The notes: generated from the sequence alone by a model not told the origin. Positions 17,701-24,804 are shown, numbered from the stretch's first letter. The stretch is 33,539 nt of DNA from Muribaculaceae bacterium Zag1 (GCA_002633115.1 NWBJ01000060.1:1-33539), one strand, 5' to 3'. Translations and numbers: made by a program.

Positions 17701-19235
17701 TGGTGCCTATGGTAATCGCCTCAGGTCCGGGTTCGGAGAGCCGCCAGTCGATAGGCACGGGGGTATTCTTCGGCATGATCTTCGCCGTGACGCTCGGTGT
17801 GCTGTTAGTGCCCTTCTTCTTCGTTCTGATATACTCGGGGTTGGCAAAACTGCGCACCGTGCATCTCTCCAAGCTGAGAATCATCATTGGCATTGCTATC
17901 CTATCCTCAACCATGTCGAGCTGCAAACTCGGCCATCGCTATACTCGCCCCGACCTGGACATGCCTCAGCAATATCTCGAGCAAAATTACGACTCTTTGG
18001 CTCTGGCAAATATGCAGTGGTGGCAAGTATACCAAGACACCCTGCTCCAGCGATTGATTTCCACAGCTTTGGAGTACAACAAAAGCCTGCTGTCATCTGA
18101 GGCGCGACTGCGCGAAATGGCGGCTCGCAAGCGTCTGGCCACTGCCAACCTGCTGCCGCAGATCACGGGCGATGTCTACGACCAAAAGGAGGTGCTAAAT
18201 TACGGTGGCGACAACAAGAAGCCCGACCCAGAGCTGGGCATTAAATTCACTGCCAAGTGGGAACTCGACATTTGGGGCAACAAACGCTGGTCGCGCGAGG
18301 GCAGCATTGCCGACTGGCTGGCGGCCAAGGAGACGCGCAATGCCCTACAGCTGAGCATCATCTGCGATGTGGCCAAGGCTTATTTCGAGCTTGTGGCCCT
18401 CGACCACGAGTTGTCGATGGTTGAGCATACGCTCGAGGCCCGGCGCGAGGGCGTCAGGCTCGCCAAACTGCGCTACGAGGGCGGATTGACTTCAGAGACA
18501 TCGTATCTGCAGGCCCAGGTGGAATATGCCCGCACGGCAACGCACGTGCCTGTGATTGAGCGTAATATCGAGCTTAAGCAAAACGAAATAGCGTATCTCA
18601 CTGGCTCATATCCCACGGCCATCGAGCGCGCCAAATCGATGGGCAGCGAGCAGTGGAACGACACCCTGGCAGTCGGTCTGTCATCCCAACTGCTTGAGCG
18701 GCGCCCCGACATACGCGCTGCCGAGCAACAACTGATTTCGGCCAATGCAGCAGTCGGGGTAGCTTATACCAACCGCTTTCCCACCCTTACGCTCACAGCC
18801 CAGGGCGGCGTGGAGAGCGAACACCTGAGCGATCTGCTCAAATCGCCGCAGCACTTCCTGCAGGGTGCCTTGTCGGGACCAGTTTTCGACTTTGGCCGCA
18901 AGCAGGCGAGCTACCGAGCCGCACAGGCGGCTTATGAGCGCGCCGTATATGACTATGAGAATGTTGTGATTTCGGCATTTCGCGAGGTTAGCAATGCCAT
19001 CACGCAGTTCAACAAGAGCAAGGAGATTTACCAGTCGATGGCTCTGCTGCGCGATGCCACTCGCGCCACCACGGTCAAGGCGCAGCTGCAATACATCAAC
19101 GGCGTGATTTCCTACCTCGACCTGCTCGACGCTCAGCGTAGCTATTTTGACGCCCAGGTCAGCGCCATCAATGCCGAGCGCGATCGTCGCATCGCCCTCG
19201 CCAACCTCTACAAAGCCCTCGGCGGCTCCTGGTAG
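14763..19235 (+). CDS. Fusion of RND multidrug efflux pump (AcrB-like) and TolC/NodT-like outer-membrane efflux lipoprotein
   Basis: One uninterrupted 1490-aa frame. Residues 1 to about 1030 are a complete HAE1-type RND pump: N-terminal 'FFIDRPVFSAVLSILIVILG', TM4 proton-relay pair Asp408-Asp409 ('AIGIVVDDAIVVVENVE'), and the conserved TM10 Lys935 ('MGMAAKNAILIVEFA'). It ends after the last membrane helix ('FFFVLIYSGLAKL'). With almost no linker there follows a lipoprotein signal ('RIIIGIAILSSTMSSC', Cys1054) and a full-length outer-membrane factor (1054-1490) with its repeated helical domain and 'RRPDIRAAEQQLISANA' motif. A GTG codon at 17859 (codon 1033) would give a normal 21-residue signal peptide, so the channel may be made by internal initiation, or released from the polyprotein by signal peptidase II. 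A lost stop codon or sequencing error is the simpler alternative. It exports drugs, bile salts or similar with the upstream adaptor. Confidence 0.9.
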   Translation: MKMTFFIDRPVFSAVLSILIVILGTVGLILLPIDQYPQITPPVVKISASYPGASALTVSQAVATPIEQELNGTPGMLYMESSSSNSGAYTATVTFDIGSSPELSAVEIQNRVKLAEARLPAEVVKNGLSVEKQASSQLLTICLTSSDPKFDEIYLSNFATLNVLDLLRRIPDVGRVANIGSRYYAMQIWVQPDKLANLGITVGDLQKALQDQNRESAAGTLGQQPVKGLDVTIPITTKGRLSSVTQFEDIVVRANPDGSIIRLRDVARISLEAQSYNTESGINGENAAVLAVYMLPGANAMQVAERVKNAMKEISKTFPEGMSYDIPFDMTTYISESIHEVYKTLFEALFLVILVVFLSLQTWRATLIPLVAVPISLIGTFGFMLIFGFSLNILTLLGLVLAIGIVVDDAIVVVENVERVMEQDHCSPYQATKKAMQSLTSPIIATTLVLAAVFVPVSFLPGITGQLYRQFTITIVVSVILSSIVALTLSPVMCSLILKPQEHTKKKNIVFRRINHWLSVGNYHFINLIKLSIAHKKIVLIGFAVMLGVIVLINALMPKSFLPIEDQGYFTVELELPEGATLERTRVVTDRAVAYLLENPAVDYVQSVAGSSSQVGSSQARSTLTVILKPWQDRSGETIDDVMAVVRRDLAEHPECKVYLSRPPVIPGLGTSGGFEMQLEARGDASLEDLIAATDTIMEYARRSGKVTGLSTSLQADIPQLYFDVDRDKVKFAGVPLADVFSTMKAFTGSVYINDFNMFNRIYRVYLQAEAPYREHRENINLFYVRGASGTMIPLTSLGTTSYTTGPGNIKRFNMFTSAVIRGEAARGYSSGQAMSEIEEIAREKLPSSIAVEWSGLSFQEKKQGGQTFIVLALVFLFVFLFLAALYESWTVPLSVLLSLPVAALGAYLGAWVCGRENDVYFQIGLVMLMGMAAKNAILIVEFAKDSVNEGMRPLDAAIEASRLRFRPIVMTSLAFILGMVPMVIASGPGSESRQSIGTGVFFGMIFAVTLGVLLVPFFFVLIYSGLAKLRTVHLSKLRIIIGIAILSSTMSSCKLGHRYTRPDLDMPQQYLEQNYDSLALANMQWWQVYQDTLLQRLISTALEYNKSLLSSEARLREMAARKRLATANLLPQITGDVYDQKEVLNYGGDNKKPDPELGIKFTAKWELDIWGNKRWSREGSIADWLAAKETRNALQLSIICDVAKAYFELVALDHELSMVEHTLEARREGVRLAKLRYEGGLTSETSYLQAQVEYARTATHVPVIERNIELKQNEIAYLTGSYPTAIERAKSMGSEQWNDTLAVGLSSQLLERRPDIRAAEQQLISANAAVGVAYTNRFPTLTLTAQGGVESEHLSDLLKSPQHFLQGALSGPVFDFGRKQASYRAAQAAYERAVYDYENVVISAFREVSNAITQFNKSKEIYQSMALLRDATRATTVKAQLQYINGVISYLDLLDAQRSYFDAQVSAINAERDRRIALANLYKALGGSW

Positions 19236-19268
19236 CCCCTTATAGTCTCGGAGAGGCTCAACAATATT

Positions 19269-19319
19269 AACCCCGGGTTGTGGTACCGCGCACGTGGTGC
19301 CACAACCCGGGGTTTTTGC
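19269..19319 (+). terminator. Strong intrinsic terminator after the efflux operon
   Basis: Perfect 15-bp arms (AACCCCGGGTTGTGG, 19269-19283, and its complement 19300-19314), extended inward by G-U and Watson-Crick pairs, are followed by TTTTTGC. It is flanked by an 11-bp direct repeat, CTCGGAGAGGC, at 19247-19257 and 19336-19346. The gene-free stretch 19236-19677 otherwise holds the promoter, palindrome and leader repeats listed next. Confidence 0.88.
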
Positions 19320-19466
19320 AATCCCCTCCCCGCGCCTCGGAGAGGCACCACAATCCCCCTACTTGCAACAAAATATTTACAATTTTTAAACTATCGTAAC
19401 GTTTCACTCTATACTATCAATTTGCTATTTTATAAGCCTTTAACCCCTCTTTTTGATATTATTTTG

Positions 19467-19499
19467 AAAATTATTTTGACAAATTGTCAAAATAATTTT
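19467..19499. promoter_or_regulatory. Perfect 33-bp palindrome, likely operator of the PII-Amt operon
   Basis: Two 16-base arms around a single central A, with core TTGACAAATTGTCAA. The right arm ends inside the -33 TTTG box of the promoter for the nitrogen module, a position where a dimeric regulator would block or recruit RNA polymerase. The core loosely resembles sites of Crp/Fnr-type dimers but with a 5-base spacer; the binding protein is unknown. There is no T-run, so it is a poor candidate for a terminator. Confidence 0.6.
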
Positions 19500-19527
19500 G
19501 TAATTAGCAGAAATGTGTTTAACTTTG
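19497..19527 (+). promoter_or_regulatory. Consensus Bacteroidetes promoter of the nitrogen (omp-PII-amt) operon
   Basis: TTTG at 19497-19500 (-33) and TAACTTTG at 19520-19527 (-7), separated by 19 bases, match the Bacteroidetes primary-sigma consensus fully. Transcription should start near 19533, giving a leader of about 145 bases before the ATG at 19678. Confidence 0.85.
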
Positions 19528-19550
19528 CGTCATTCCAATAGCACTTTTAC

Positions 19551-19651
19551 AAGGTTTCCATACAATTTCCAAGGTTTCACTAATAATCCAAAGTTTCAAG
19601 ATCAACAACAAAAACAAGGTTTCCAACAAACAACACAATTTCTAAGGTTTC
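19551..19651 (+). repeat. Five iterated AAGGTTTC motifs in the operon leader
   Basis: AAGGTTTC occurs at 19551, 19571, 19616 and 19644, with the one-mismatch copy AAAGTTTC at 19590. Spacings are 20, 19, 26 and 28 bases, all on the same strand. All lie downstream of the predicted transcription start, so they could be DNA sites or, in RNA form, unpaired protein-binding sites. They are separated by A/C-rich sequence with little pairing potential. Confidence 0.7.
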
Positions 19652-19677
19652 AACACTATTTAATTTGAGAACGAACA

Positions 19678-20409
19678 ATGAAAAAGATTGCGTTAGGAAT
19701 GTTACTCGGCGCAGCAGGGATGCTGGCGCCGACCGCCAAGGCCGACGTCACGTTGGCAACTGAGGGCGACTTCGCCGCCTCAGTGTCGGCCGATCTGGTT
19801 ACCACCTACGTGTGGCGTGGCCAGCAGCTCGGAGGCTTCAGCCTCCAGCCAGGGGTCAGTGTGAGCTGGCGCGGCCTGGCGCTCAGCGCCTGGGGCTCGA
19901 CCAGCATCGAGGACAAGTGGAATCGCGAGGTCGATTTCACTCTCTCGTACACCGTAGGGGGCTTCACAGTGGGAGCCACCGACTATTGGTTCTCGCGCAC
20001 GGCTGACGGCATCGACGCCCGCTATTTCAGCTACGGGGCGCACAACGCTTATAACTCGCACGTATGGGAGGGCCACTTGGGCTACGACTTCGGCCCAATG
20101 GCGATCGATTGGTACACCAACATTGGCGGCCAAGACGGCGTGGACCACAAGGGTCACCGCGCCTATTCATCGTTTGCCGAGGTGACAGTGCCATTCTCGG
20201 GCCTTGGCATCGACTGGGAGCTCAAAGGCGGAGCCACGCCATACTGCACAACCTTCTACAACGCCAACTCTTTTGCCGTGACCGAGGTGGCCCTCAAGGC
20301 CTCAAAGACGGTGACTGTCAGCGACCGTATCGCCTTCCCGGCTTGGGTGCAGCTGGTGGCAAATCCGCGCAGTTCGGGCATGTACTTCGTGGCTGGCGTA
20401 AGTTTCTGA
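19678..20409 (+). CDS. Outer-membrane beta-barrel protein, TorF-family putative porin
   Basis: 243 aa with a 23-residue signal peptide ending 'APTAKA'. The mature protein alternates short amphipathic strands ('VSADLVTTYVWRGQQLGG', 'VDFTLSYTVGGFTVGATDYW') and ends in 'GMYFVAGVSF' with a terminal Phe, the recognition signature of BamA-assembled barrels. The 'ADLVTTYVWRG' opening is typical of the TorF-like small porin family. It is first in the operon with PII and Amt (30 bases before the PII gene), which suggests a role in letting ammonium or a small nitrogen compound cross the outer membrane. That role is inferred from context only. Confidence 0.72.
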   Translation: MKKIALGMLLGAAGMLAPTAKADVTLATEGDFAASVSADLVTTYVWRGQQLGGFSLQPGVSVSWRGLALSAWGSTSIEDKWNREVDFTLSYTVGGFTVGATDYWFSRTADGIDARYFSYGAHNAYNSHVWEGHLGYDFGPMAIDWYTNIGGQDGVDHKGHRAYSSFAEVTVPFSGLGIDWELKGGATPYCTTFYNANSFAVTEVALKASKTVTVSDRIAFPAWVQLVANPRSSGMYFVAGVSF

Positions 20410-20439
20410 TTTCCCTAACCATCCAAAATCCAATCTGTC

Positions 20440-20796
20440 ATGAAAAAGATTGAAGCAATCATCCGCAAGACCAAATTTGAGGATGTTAAGGAGGCCCTGC
20501 TTGCGGCCGACATCGAGTGGTTTTCCTACTTTGATGTGAGAGGCGTGGGCAAGATGCGCCAGGCACGCATCTACCGTGGCGTGATGTACGACACCTCGGC
20601 CATCGAGCGCATACAGATGTCGATCGTGGTGCGCGACATCAATGTCGAGAAGACTGTACGGGCTATCATGTCGGCAGCGCAGACCGGCGAGATAGGGGAT
20701 GGGCGCATATTCATCCTCCCCGTGGATGACGCTATACGCATACGCACCGGCGAGCGCGGCGACTTCGCGCTGTACAATGCAGAAAAAGCTGAATAA
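20440..20796 (+). CDS. PII nitrogen regulatory protein (GlnB/GlnK family)
   Basis: 118 aa, the normal length. It starts 'MKKIEAIIRKTKFEDVKEAL' and carries the C-terminal signature 'TGEIGDGRIFILPVDDAIRI' with 'RTGERGD', which form the ATP/2-oxoglutarate site. PII trimers sense energy and carbon/nitrogen status and block Amt channels through the T-loop. The T-loop here ('GKMRQARIYRGVMYDTSAI') keeps the tip Tyr of the YRGxxY motif but is one residue shorter than in E. coli GlnB. It also lacks the usual 'GRQKG' start, so the Gln that contacts 2-oxoglutarate is not in its normal place. I believe this is common in Bacteroidales PII. It sits directly before amt, the classic glnK-amtB linkage, so GlnK is the likelier functional label. 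Confidence 0.92.
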   Translation: MKKIEAIIRKTKFEDVKEALLAADIEWFSYFDVRGVGKMRQARIYRGVMYDTSAIERIQMSIVVRDINVEKTVRAIMSAAQTGEIGDGRIFILPVDDAIRIRTGERGDFALYNAEKAE

Positions 20797-20848
20797 GAAG
20801 GGCACCAGTCGAAATTAACCTAACTACAACCATTTACAAGACACAACT

Positions 20849-22240
20849 ATGAAACCATATAGACCTACCGCAGAGGGCTGGCCCATGCTCAAGCCCGCGC
20901 TGCTCATTGGCGCTCTGATGTGCGCGCCGGCACTGATGGCCGAAGGGCCCGGCACCGACAATCTCCCAGACCCGATCGAGACTATGTTGCAGCTAGAAAA
21001 CGGCCTCAATACCGTGTGGATGCTGCTGGCAGCAATGCTGGTATTCTTCATGCAACCGGGCTTCGCCCTGGTCGAGGCCGGATTCACTCGCACCAAAAAC
21101 ACCGCCAATATCCTGATGAAGAATTTCGTGGACTTCACCCTTGGCGCGTTGCTGTTTTGGATCATAGGATTCGGATTTATGTTTGGCGCCGGAGGATTCC
21201 TGGGGATGCCGCATCTGTGCGACTATTCGTTCTGGTCGGGCGATGGCGGACTGCCTTCTGCCGGATTCTTGGTATTTCAGACTGTGTTCTGCGCTACTGC
21301 TGCCACTATCGTGTCGGGAGCTATGGCCGAGCGCACCAAATTTTCGATGTATCTGGTCTATACCATAGCCATCTCGGTGCTTGTCTATCCCATCTCGGGC
21401 CACTGGACCTGGGGCGGGGGCTGGCTGATGGATGATTCTGAGGGCTCGTTTATGATGCGCACCTTTGGCACGGCGTTCCATGACTTCGCTGGTTCTACCG
21501 TGGTGCACTCAGTCGGCGGCTGGATTGCCCTGGTAGGCGCAGCCATCCTGGGGCCGCGCATCGGCAAGTATGCCAAGGACGGTAAGTCGAAGGCTATCCC
21601 TGGCCACAACTTGACGATTGCCGCCTTGGGCGTGTTCATCCTCTGGTTTGGATGGTTCGGCTTCAACCCCGGTTCGCAACTCGCTGCCTCTACACCTGAT
21701 GATCAAGTGGCTATCTCCACCGTGTTCCTTACTACTAATCTCGCGGCTTGCGCCGGTGGCTTTATGGCATTGGCTGTGAGCTGGATCAAATATGGCAAGC
21801 CATCCCTCTCGCTTACCCTCAACGGCATCTTGGCCGGCTTGGTGGGCATCACCGCCGGGTGCGACGCTGTGGACGCATGGGCGGCTGTGTGCATCGGCGC
21901 CATCTGCGGATTTGTGATGATATTCTCGGTCGAATTCATCGACCGCGTGCTCAAGGTCGACGACCCCGTGGGCGCCAGCTCAGTGCATGGCGTGTGCGGC
22001 TTCCTCGGTACTGTGCTTACGGGCCTGTTTGCCACTGAGGGTGGCCTCTTCCTCGGCGGAGGCTGGGGCATGCTGTGGGCCCAGCTGTTTGGAGCCGTTG
22101 TGGTCGGCGCGTGGGCCGCTCTGATGGGATTCATCATCTTCACGGGCCTCGACAAGATCCACGGCCTGAGGGTTGAGCATCGAATCGAGGAGGAAGGCCT
22201 CGACATCTACGAGCACGGCGAAAGCGCCTACAACATCTAA
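20849..22240 (+). CDS. amt: Ammonium transporter
   Basis: 463 aa. A signal-like N-terminus ends 'ALMAEG' (a Met at residue 13 is an alternative start), followed by eleven membrane segments. Family marks include 'VFFMQPGFALVEAGFTR', the Amt signature around 'DFAGSTVVHSVGGWIALVGA' with the first pore His, and the second pore His in 'GASSVHGVCGFLGTVLTG'. It conducts ammonium into the cell in the inner membrane and is gated by the PII protein encoded 52 bases upstream. The C-terminal tail ('GLDIYEHGESAYNI') is the region that contacts PII. Its last 51 bases, including the stop, are repeated exactly at 31718-31768, at the far end of the defence island. Confidence 0.95.
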   Translation: MKPYRPTAEGWPMLKPALLIGALMCAPALMAEGPGTDNLPDPIETMLQLENGLNTVWMLLAAMLVFFMQPGFALVEAGFTRTKNTANILMKNFVDFTLGALLFWIIGFGFMFGAGGFLGMPHLCDYSFWSGDGGLPSAGFLVFQTVFCATAATIVSGAMAERTKFSMYLVYTIAISVLVYPISGHWTWGGGWLMDDSEGSFMMRTFGTAFHDFAGSTVVHSVGGWIALVGAAILGPRIGKYAKDGKSKAIPGHNLTIAALGVFILWFGWFGFNPGSQLAASTPDDQVAISTVFLTTNLAACAGGFMALAVSWIKYGKPSLSLTLNGILAGLVGITAGCDAVDAWAAVCIGAICGFVMIFSVEFIDRVLKVDDPVGASSVHGVCGFLGTVLTGLFATEGGLFLGGGWGMLWAQLFGAVVVGAWAALMGFIIFTGLDKIHGLRVEHRIEEEGLDIYEHGESAYNI

Positions 22241-22313
22241 CCCCATACCCCGTTTGGAAACCTCGCGAGCCATCCCGCGCCTCTCCCCGGCGCGCCGATG
22301 GCTCGCTAAATTT
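22190..22313 (+). repeat. Left copy of 124-bp direct repeat (amt 3' end plus terminator)
   Basis: Aligned with 31718-31841: the first 54 bases (amt codons through the stop and CCC) are identical. The next 70 differ by two substitutions and two single-base indels. Both copies are in the same orientation, 9528 bp apart. This copy is part of the intact amt gene, so it is the original site. Confidence 0.93.
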
Positions 22314-22314
22314 T
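22265..22314 (+). terminator. Terminator of the omp-PII-amt operon
   Basis: Arms GCGAGCCATC (22265-22274) and GATGGCTCGC (22297-22306) pair perfectly, and an inner CGCGC/GCGCG stem adds stability. TAAATTTTAC follows. The same hairpin is present in the right-hand repeat at 31793-31834. Confidence 0.8.
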
Positions 22315-22415
22315 ACTTTATACTTTCTTATTTACAATTTTTTTACAATTATCGACCAAAATCATTTACAAGTCAATATTTGCAAATGAATTGTTAATAT
22401 TTGGTCAACATTTTC

Positions 22416-22473
22416 TTGAATTTCTCAAAAACGTGTAAATTGGCCCATTTGAATTTCTCAAAAACGTGTAAAT
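22416..22473. repeat. Two exact 25-bp direct repeats beside the left island boundary
   Basis: The 25-base unit, beginning TTGAATTTCTC and ending ACGTGTAAAT, is at 22416-22440 and again at 22449-22473, a 33-base period. It lies between the amt terminator and the stop of the nuclease gene (22498). Function unknown; a recombination site, a protein-binding site or local slippage are all possible. No copy was seen near the right boundary. The rest of 22315-22497 is AT-rich without a gene. Confidence 0.8.
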
Positions 22474-22497
22474 GTTAATGAAATGCAAATTCAAAGT

Positions 22498-23889
22498 CTA
22501 CTTAAAAGGCCGAGAAGAAGTGGCTCGCAATTCTTCAATGGTAGTAAAGTAGGGCACCGTGTGAGCCTTGCCACCCTTCAGGGCGCAACGACTAAGGTCT
22601 AAATCTCTTATATCTATAGGATGCTTACTCTTGAGCTTAAACATGAGATAACTTCCCCCAGAGGGATTAAATCCTTTAGCCTTTAAATCTTCAACGGTAG
22701 CTGACTTGGGTGGATATCCACTCAATTCATACATCTTACGATTTTTCTGAGCGTCATGGAGCAGCAAATACTTTGCCTTATCAAATCCGTACACTAATTC
22801 AATGGAGCCTGGCTTAAACCCTGAAGGCACATAATAGACGAGCTGATCTAAAATGACTTGCTCAGTAGCTTTGTCCTTTATGTACCCCACCAATACCAAA
22901 TCTTCTCGCTTGGCTGCTTCCATCGGAATATAGCTAAGACCGCGTTGGGGTATTGAATCTTCGATTTGTTGTAATCGAGAGCGGTCAACAAGCACCGAGG
23001 TCAAATGTTCACGCAGTAGCCAACCCTCCTTTTCAGGATGGCCTACATCGGGTAATAGGGGAAAGGCACCGATATTGACCGACTCTATGCTCTTATAGAA
23101 ATAGCGTTCCTTAATCTTGGCATCAGTGGCTCGGCCAGGAAATAGGATGAAACCACCTATGATTTCTTTTGCGGCATGGTCTTCACGTCCGCTCCCATAA
23201 TAAATAGCATCACGATAGCGGTGCATTTGGTTTATGGCATCGCTGGGAGGATAATCAGCATAGTCGGCATCAGGATTATCCATATCACCAGCATTGCGGT
23301 CATCAAGCACTCGATATTTCGCATCGTAGAGATAGGTAAGGGTGAATCCATCAGGCTTAATGATATTAAGCACAATATCAGGTCGTTGCTCTGTGGTGGC
23401 AGTATGCACATCACCCGTAAATCGATTATAGGTATGCTGATATCTTAGTTCTATCCTATCGCCACTCTCTGGGTAATAGGTTACAATGTGCTCCATCTGA
23501 TTATCTCGAAATGGATCAAAACCATCGGGGCGCTCTTGGGTGATATGTTCGTCATCAAATTCCAACCCTAAGATTTCGGCTATCATGCGCTTCATCTTGA
23601 TGAAACACCAAAGCTCATAGAGTTCCCAAATCGGTCGAACACCAATGTCGGTAGCTCCAGAATAGAGAGACAGACCGGAATTTAATATATGCCAAGCGCG
23701 ATATACTTGAGCGTAACCTGTACGCTTTTGCAGTACATTGCTCTCTTGCCTAAAGCCCTCAAATCGACCTACACGGCGAAATAGACTGTTACGTGCCAAC
23801 CTCTTTAAGCTCTCGCTATATCCCGTGAGTTCGGCCTTTTCAGCCGCTGACAATTGGTCTTCATAGGCTTGACATAATTCGCCGAGCAC
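22498..23889 (-). CDS. DUF2357/McrC-like PD-(D/E)XK restriction nuclease, C-terminal part (separated from its N-terminal part by an in-frame TAG)
   Basis: 463 aa if counted from the first possible start (a GTG at 23889), but coding signal continues upstream: the 27 codons back to the TAG at 23971-23973 read '...STIDTRENRFVKF...', a conserved block of the family, in the same frame as the upstream gene. The catalytic core is present: 'RPDIVL' (Asp171 in this numbering) and 'YLYDAKYR' (Asp189-x-Lys191), a PD-(D/E)XK nuclease site. A later block ('SVNIGAFPLLP', 'IPQRGLSYIP', 'YLLLHDAQ') is shared with the remnant at 31840-32457. In McrBC/LlaJI-like systems such a protein is the DNA-cleaving partner of the AAA+ subunit. 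Without readthrough this half probably is not translated efficiently, so the nuclease may be inactive. Confidence 0.82.
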   Translation of the reverse strand: MLGELCQAYEDQLSAAEKAELTGYSESLKRLARNSLFRRVGRFEGFRQESNVLQKRTGYAQVYRAWHILNSGLSLYSGATDIGVRPIWELYELWCFIKMKRMIAEILGLEFDDEHITQERPDGFDPFRDNQMEHIVTYYPESGDRIELRYQHTYNRFTGDVHTATTEQRPDIVLNIIKPDGFTLTYLYDAKYRVLDDRNAGDMDNPDADYADYPPSDAINQMHRYRDAIYYGSGREDHAAKEIIGGFILFPGRATDAKIKERYFYKSIESVNIGAFPLLPDVGHPEKEGWLLREHLTSVLVDRSRLQQIEDSIPQRGLSYIPMEAAKREDLVLVGYIKDKATEQVILDQLVYYVPSGFKPGSIELVYGFDKAKYLLLHDAQKNRKMYELSGYPPKSATVEDLKAKGFNPSGGSYLMFKLKSKHPIDIRDLDLSRCALKGGKAHTVPYFTTIEELRATSSRPFK

Positions 23890-23970
23890 CTTGTTTATTC
23901 TGCCTGAAATACTTTGGAGAGTAAACTTAACGAACCTATTCTCACGAGTATCGATAGTGGACTCCTTTAC

Positions 23971-23973
23971 CTA
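23971..23973 (-). other. In-frame amber stop splitting the nuclease gene
   Basis: The upstream part ends '...SMRFRN' then TAG, and the same frame continues 'VKESTIDTRENRFVKF' without another stop into the catalytic part. Removing this one codon gives a 764-codon frame, about what I would expect for a complete DUF2357 nuclease. It could be a nonsense mutation, a suppressed or readthrough amber codon, or a sequence error. Confidence 0.8.
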
Positions 23974-24792
23974 GTTACGAAAACGCATCGACTCCAATCT
24001 GTCATCATAGGCAGCCTCATTCAATCGCTCTGCCATTAGCGGACTCCAATGCTTAATCGCATCGGCCCGATGCTGATATACATGACGTTCAACTCTGAAA
24101 TGAGGCTTATTAACGATGTAGGTAATGGCTTGAATATAATCTGCAACAATTGACTTGAATATGGAAAGCCATATCAAATCATTGCTTTTGCCTCCGCGTT
24201 GGAGACCCTGATAGGTTTTGGTAAGGAATTTGAATACTAAGTTCTCGTATTCCTCATTTACTTTATTGAGGATGTGGAGATAATCACGCTTAGTATCCAA
24301 TTTTGGAGATACTACTTGGAAATCCAAACAATCGGTGCGTTCTGGTTCGCCTATGGGTTTGTAACGGTAGCGGAGTGAAAATTTACCCGGCTCATTGAGG
24401 AAATCTACAGAGCCGCTCAAAAAAGCCACTCCGTTGCCACCGCTGAAGCAACTAAATCGCTCTACTACTTCTTTTGATGGATGCCCTATTTGAGGCTCAC
24501 CTTCGATTCCTTGAAATCGAAGCGAAAAAGTATAAACGCAAGTCTCAAACATCACAGGCCATTCTGTTGGCCAGACCGTCTGGGAGCCCTCCCCAACTTG
24601 GACCAATTGTGTGCTTTGGTTGGGGAGGTCTATTAAGGATAGACTGCCTGAATGCGTAGAGGAATAATCTGAATATCTGGTTGCTTCCTCTCCTATACGA
24701 CTCTTGAATCTACGCCAAGCTCCAAAGACAGAGTTGGCAGCGATTTTTATCTCTACCAACCCATCCTCACTTATATAGCGCAGTACATCCAT
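23971..24792 (-). CDS. DUF2357/McrC-like restriction protein, N-terminal part
   Basis: 273 aa from an ATG 12 bases after the McrB-like gene. It is a beta-rich N-terminal domain followed by a helical region ('TKRDYLHILNKVNEEYENLV'), the DUF2357 arrangement that in McrC-like proteins docks onto the AAA+ ring. It has no catalytic residues; those lie in the C-terminal part after the in-frame TAG. If translation stops here, the cell makes a non-cutting McrC-like adaptor that might still bind the McrB-like protein. That is speculation. It is third in the methyltransferase - AAA+ - nuclease operon. Confidence 0.78.
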   Translation of the reverse strand: MDVLRYISEDGLVEIKIAANSVFGAWRRFKSRIGEEATRYSDYSSTHSGSLSLIDLPNQSTQLVQVGEGSQTVWPTEWPVMFETCVYTFSLRFQGIEGEPQIGHPSKEVVERFSCFSGGNGVAFLSGSVDFLNEPGKFSLRYRYKPIGEPERTDCLDFQVVSPKLDTKRDYLHILNKVNEEYENLVFKFLTKTYQGLQRGGKSNDLIWLSIFKSIVADYIQAITYIVNKPHFRVERHVYQHRADAIKHWSPLMAERLNEAAYDDRLESMRFRN

Positions 24793-24804
24793 CCCTTATG
24801 GAGA

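Noticed and set aside
20440-20796. The altered PII T-loop as a novelty
   Set aside because: A shorter T-loop with this wording is, to my knowledge, usual for Bacteroidales PII proteins, so it is noted in the annotation only.
23889-23889. GTG at 23889 as the true start of the nuclease's C-terminal part
   Set aside because: Conserved-looking sequence precedes it in frame up to the TAG, which indicates one interrupted gene.
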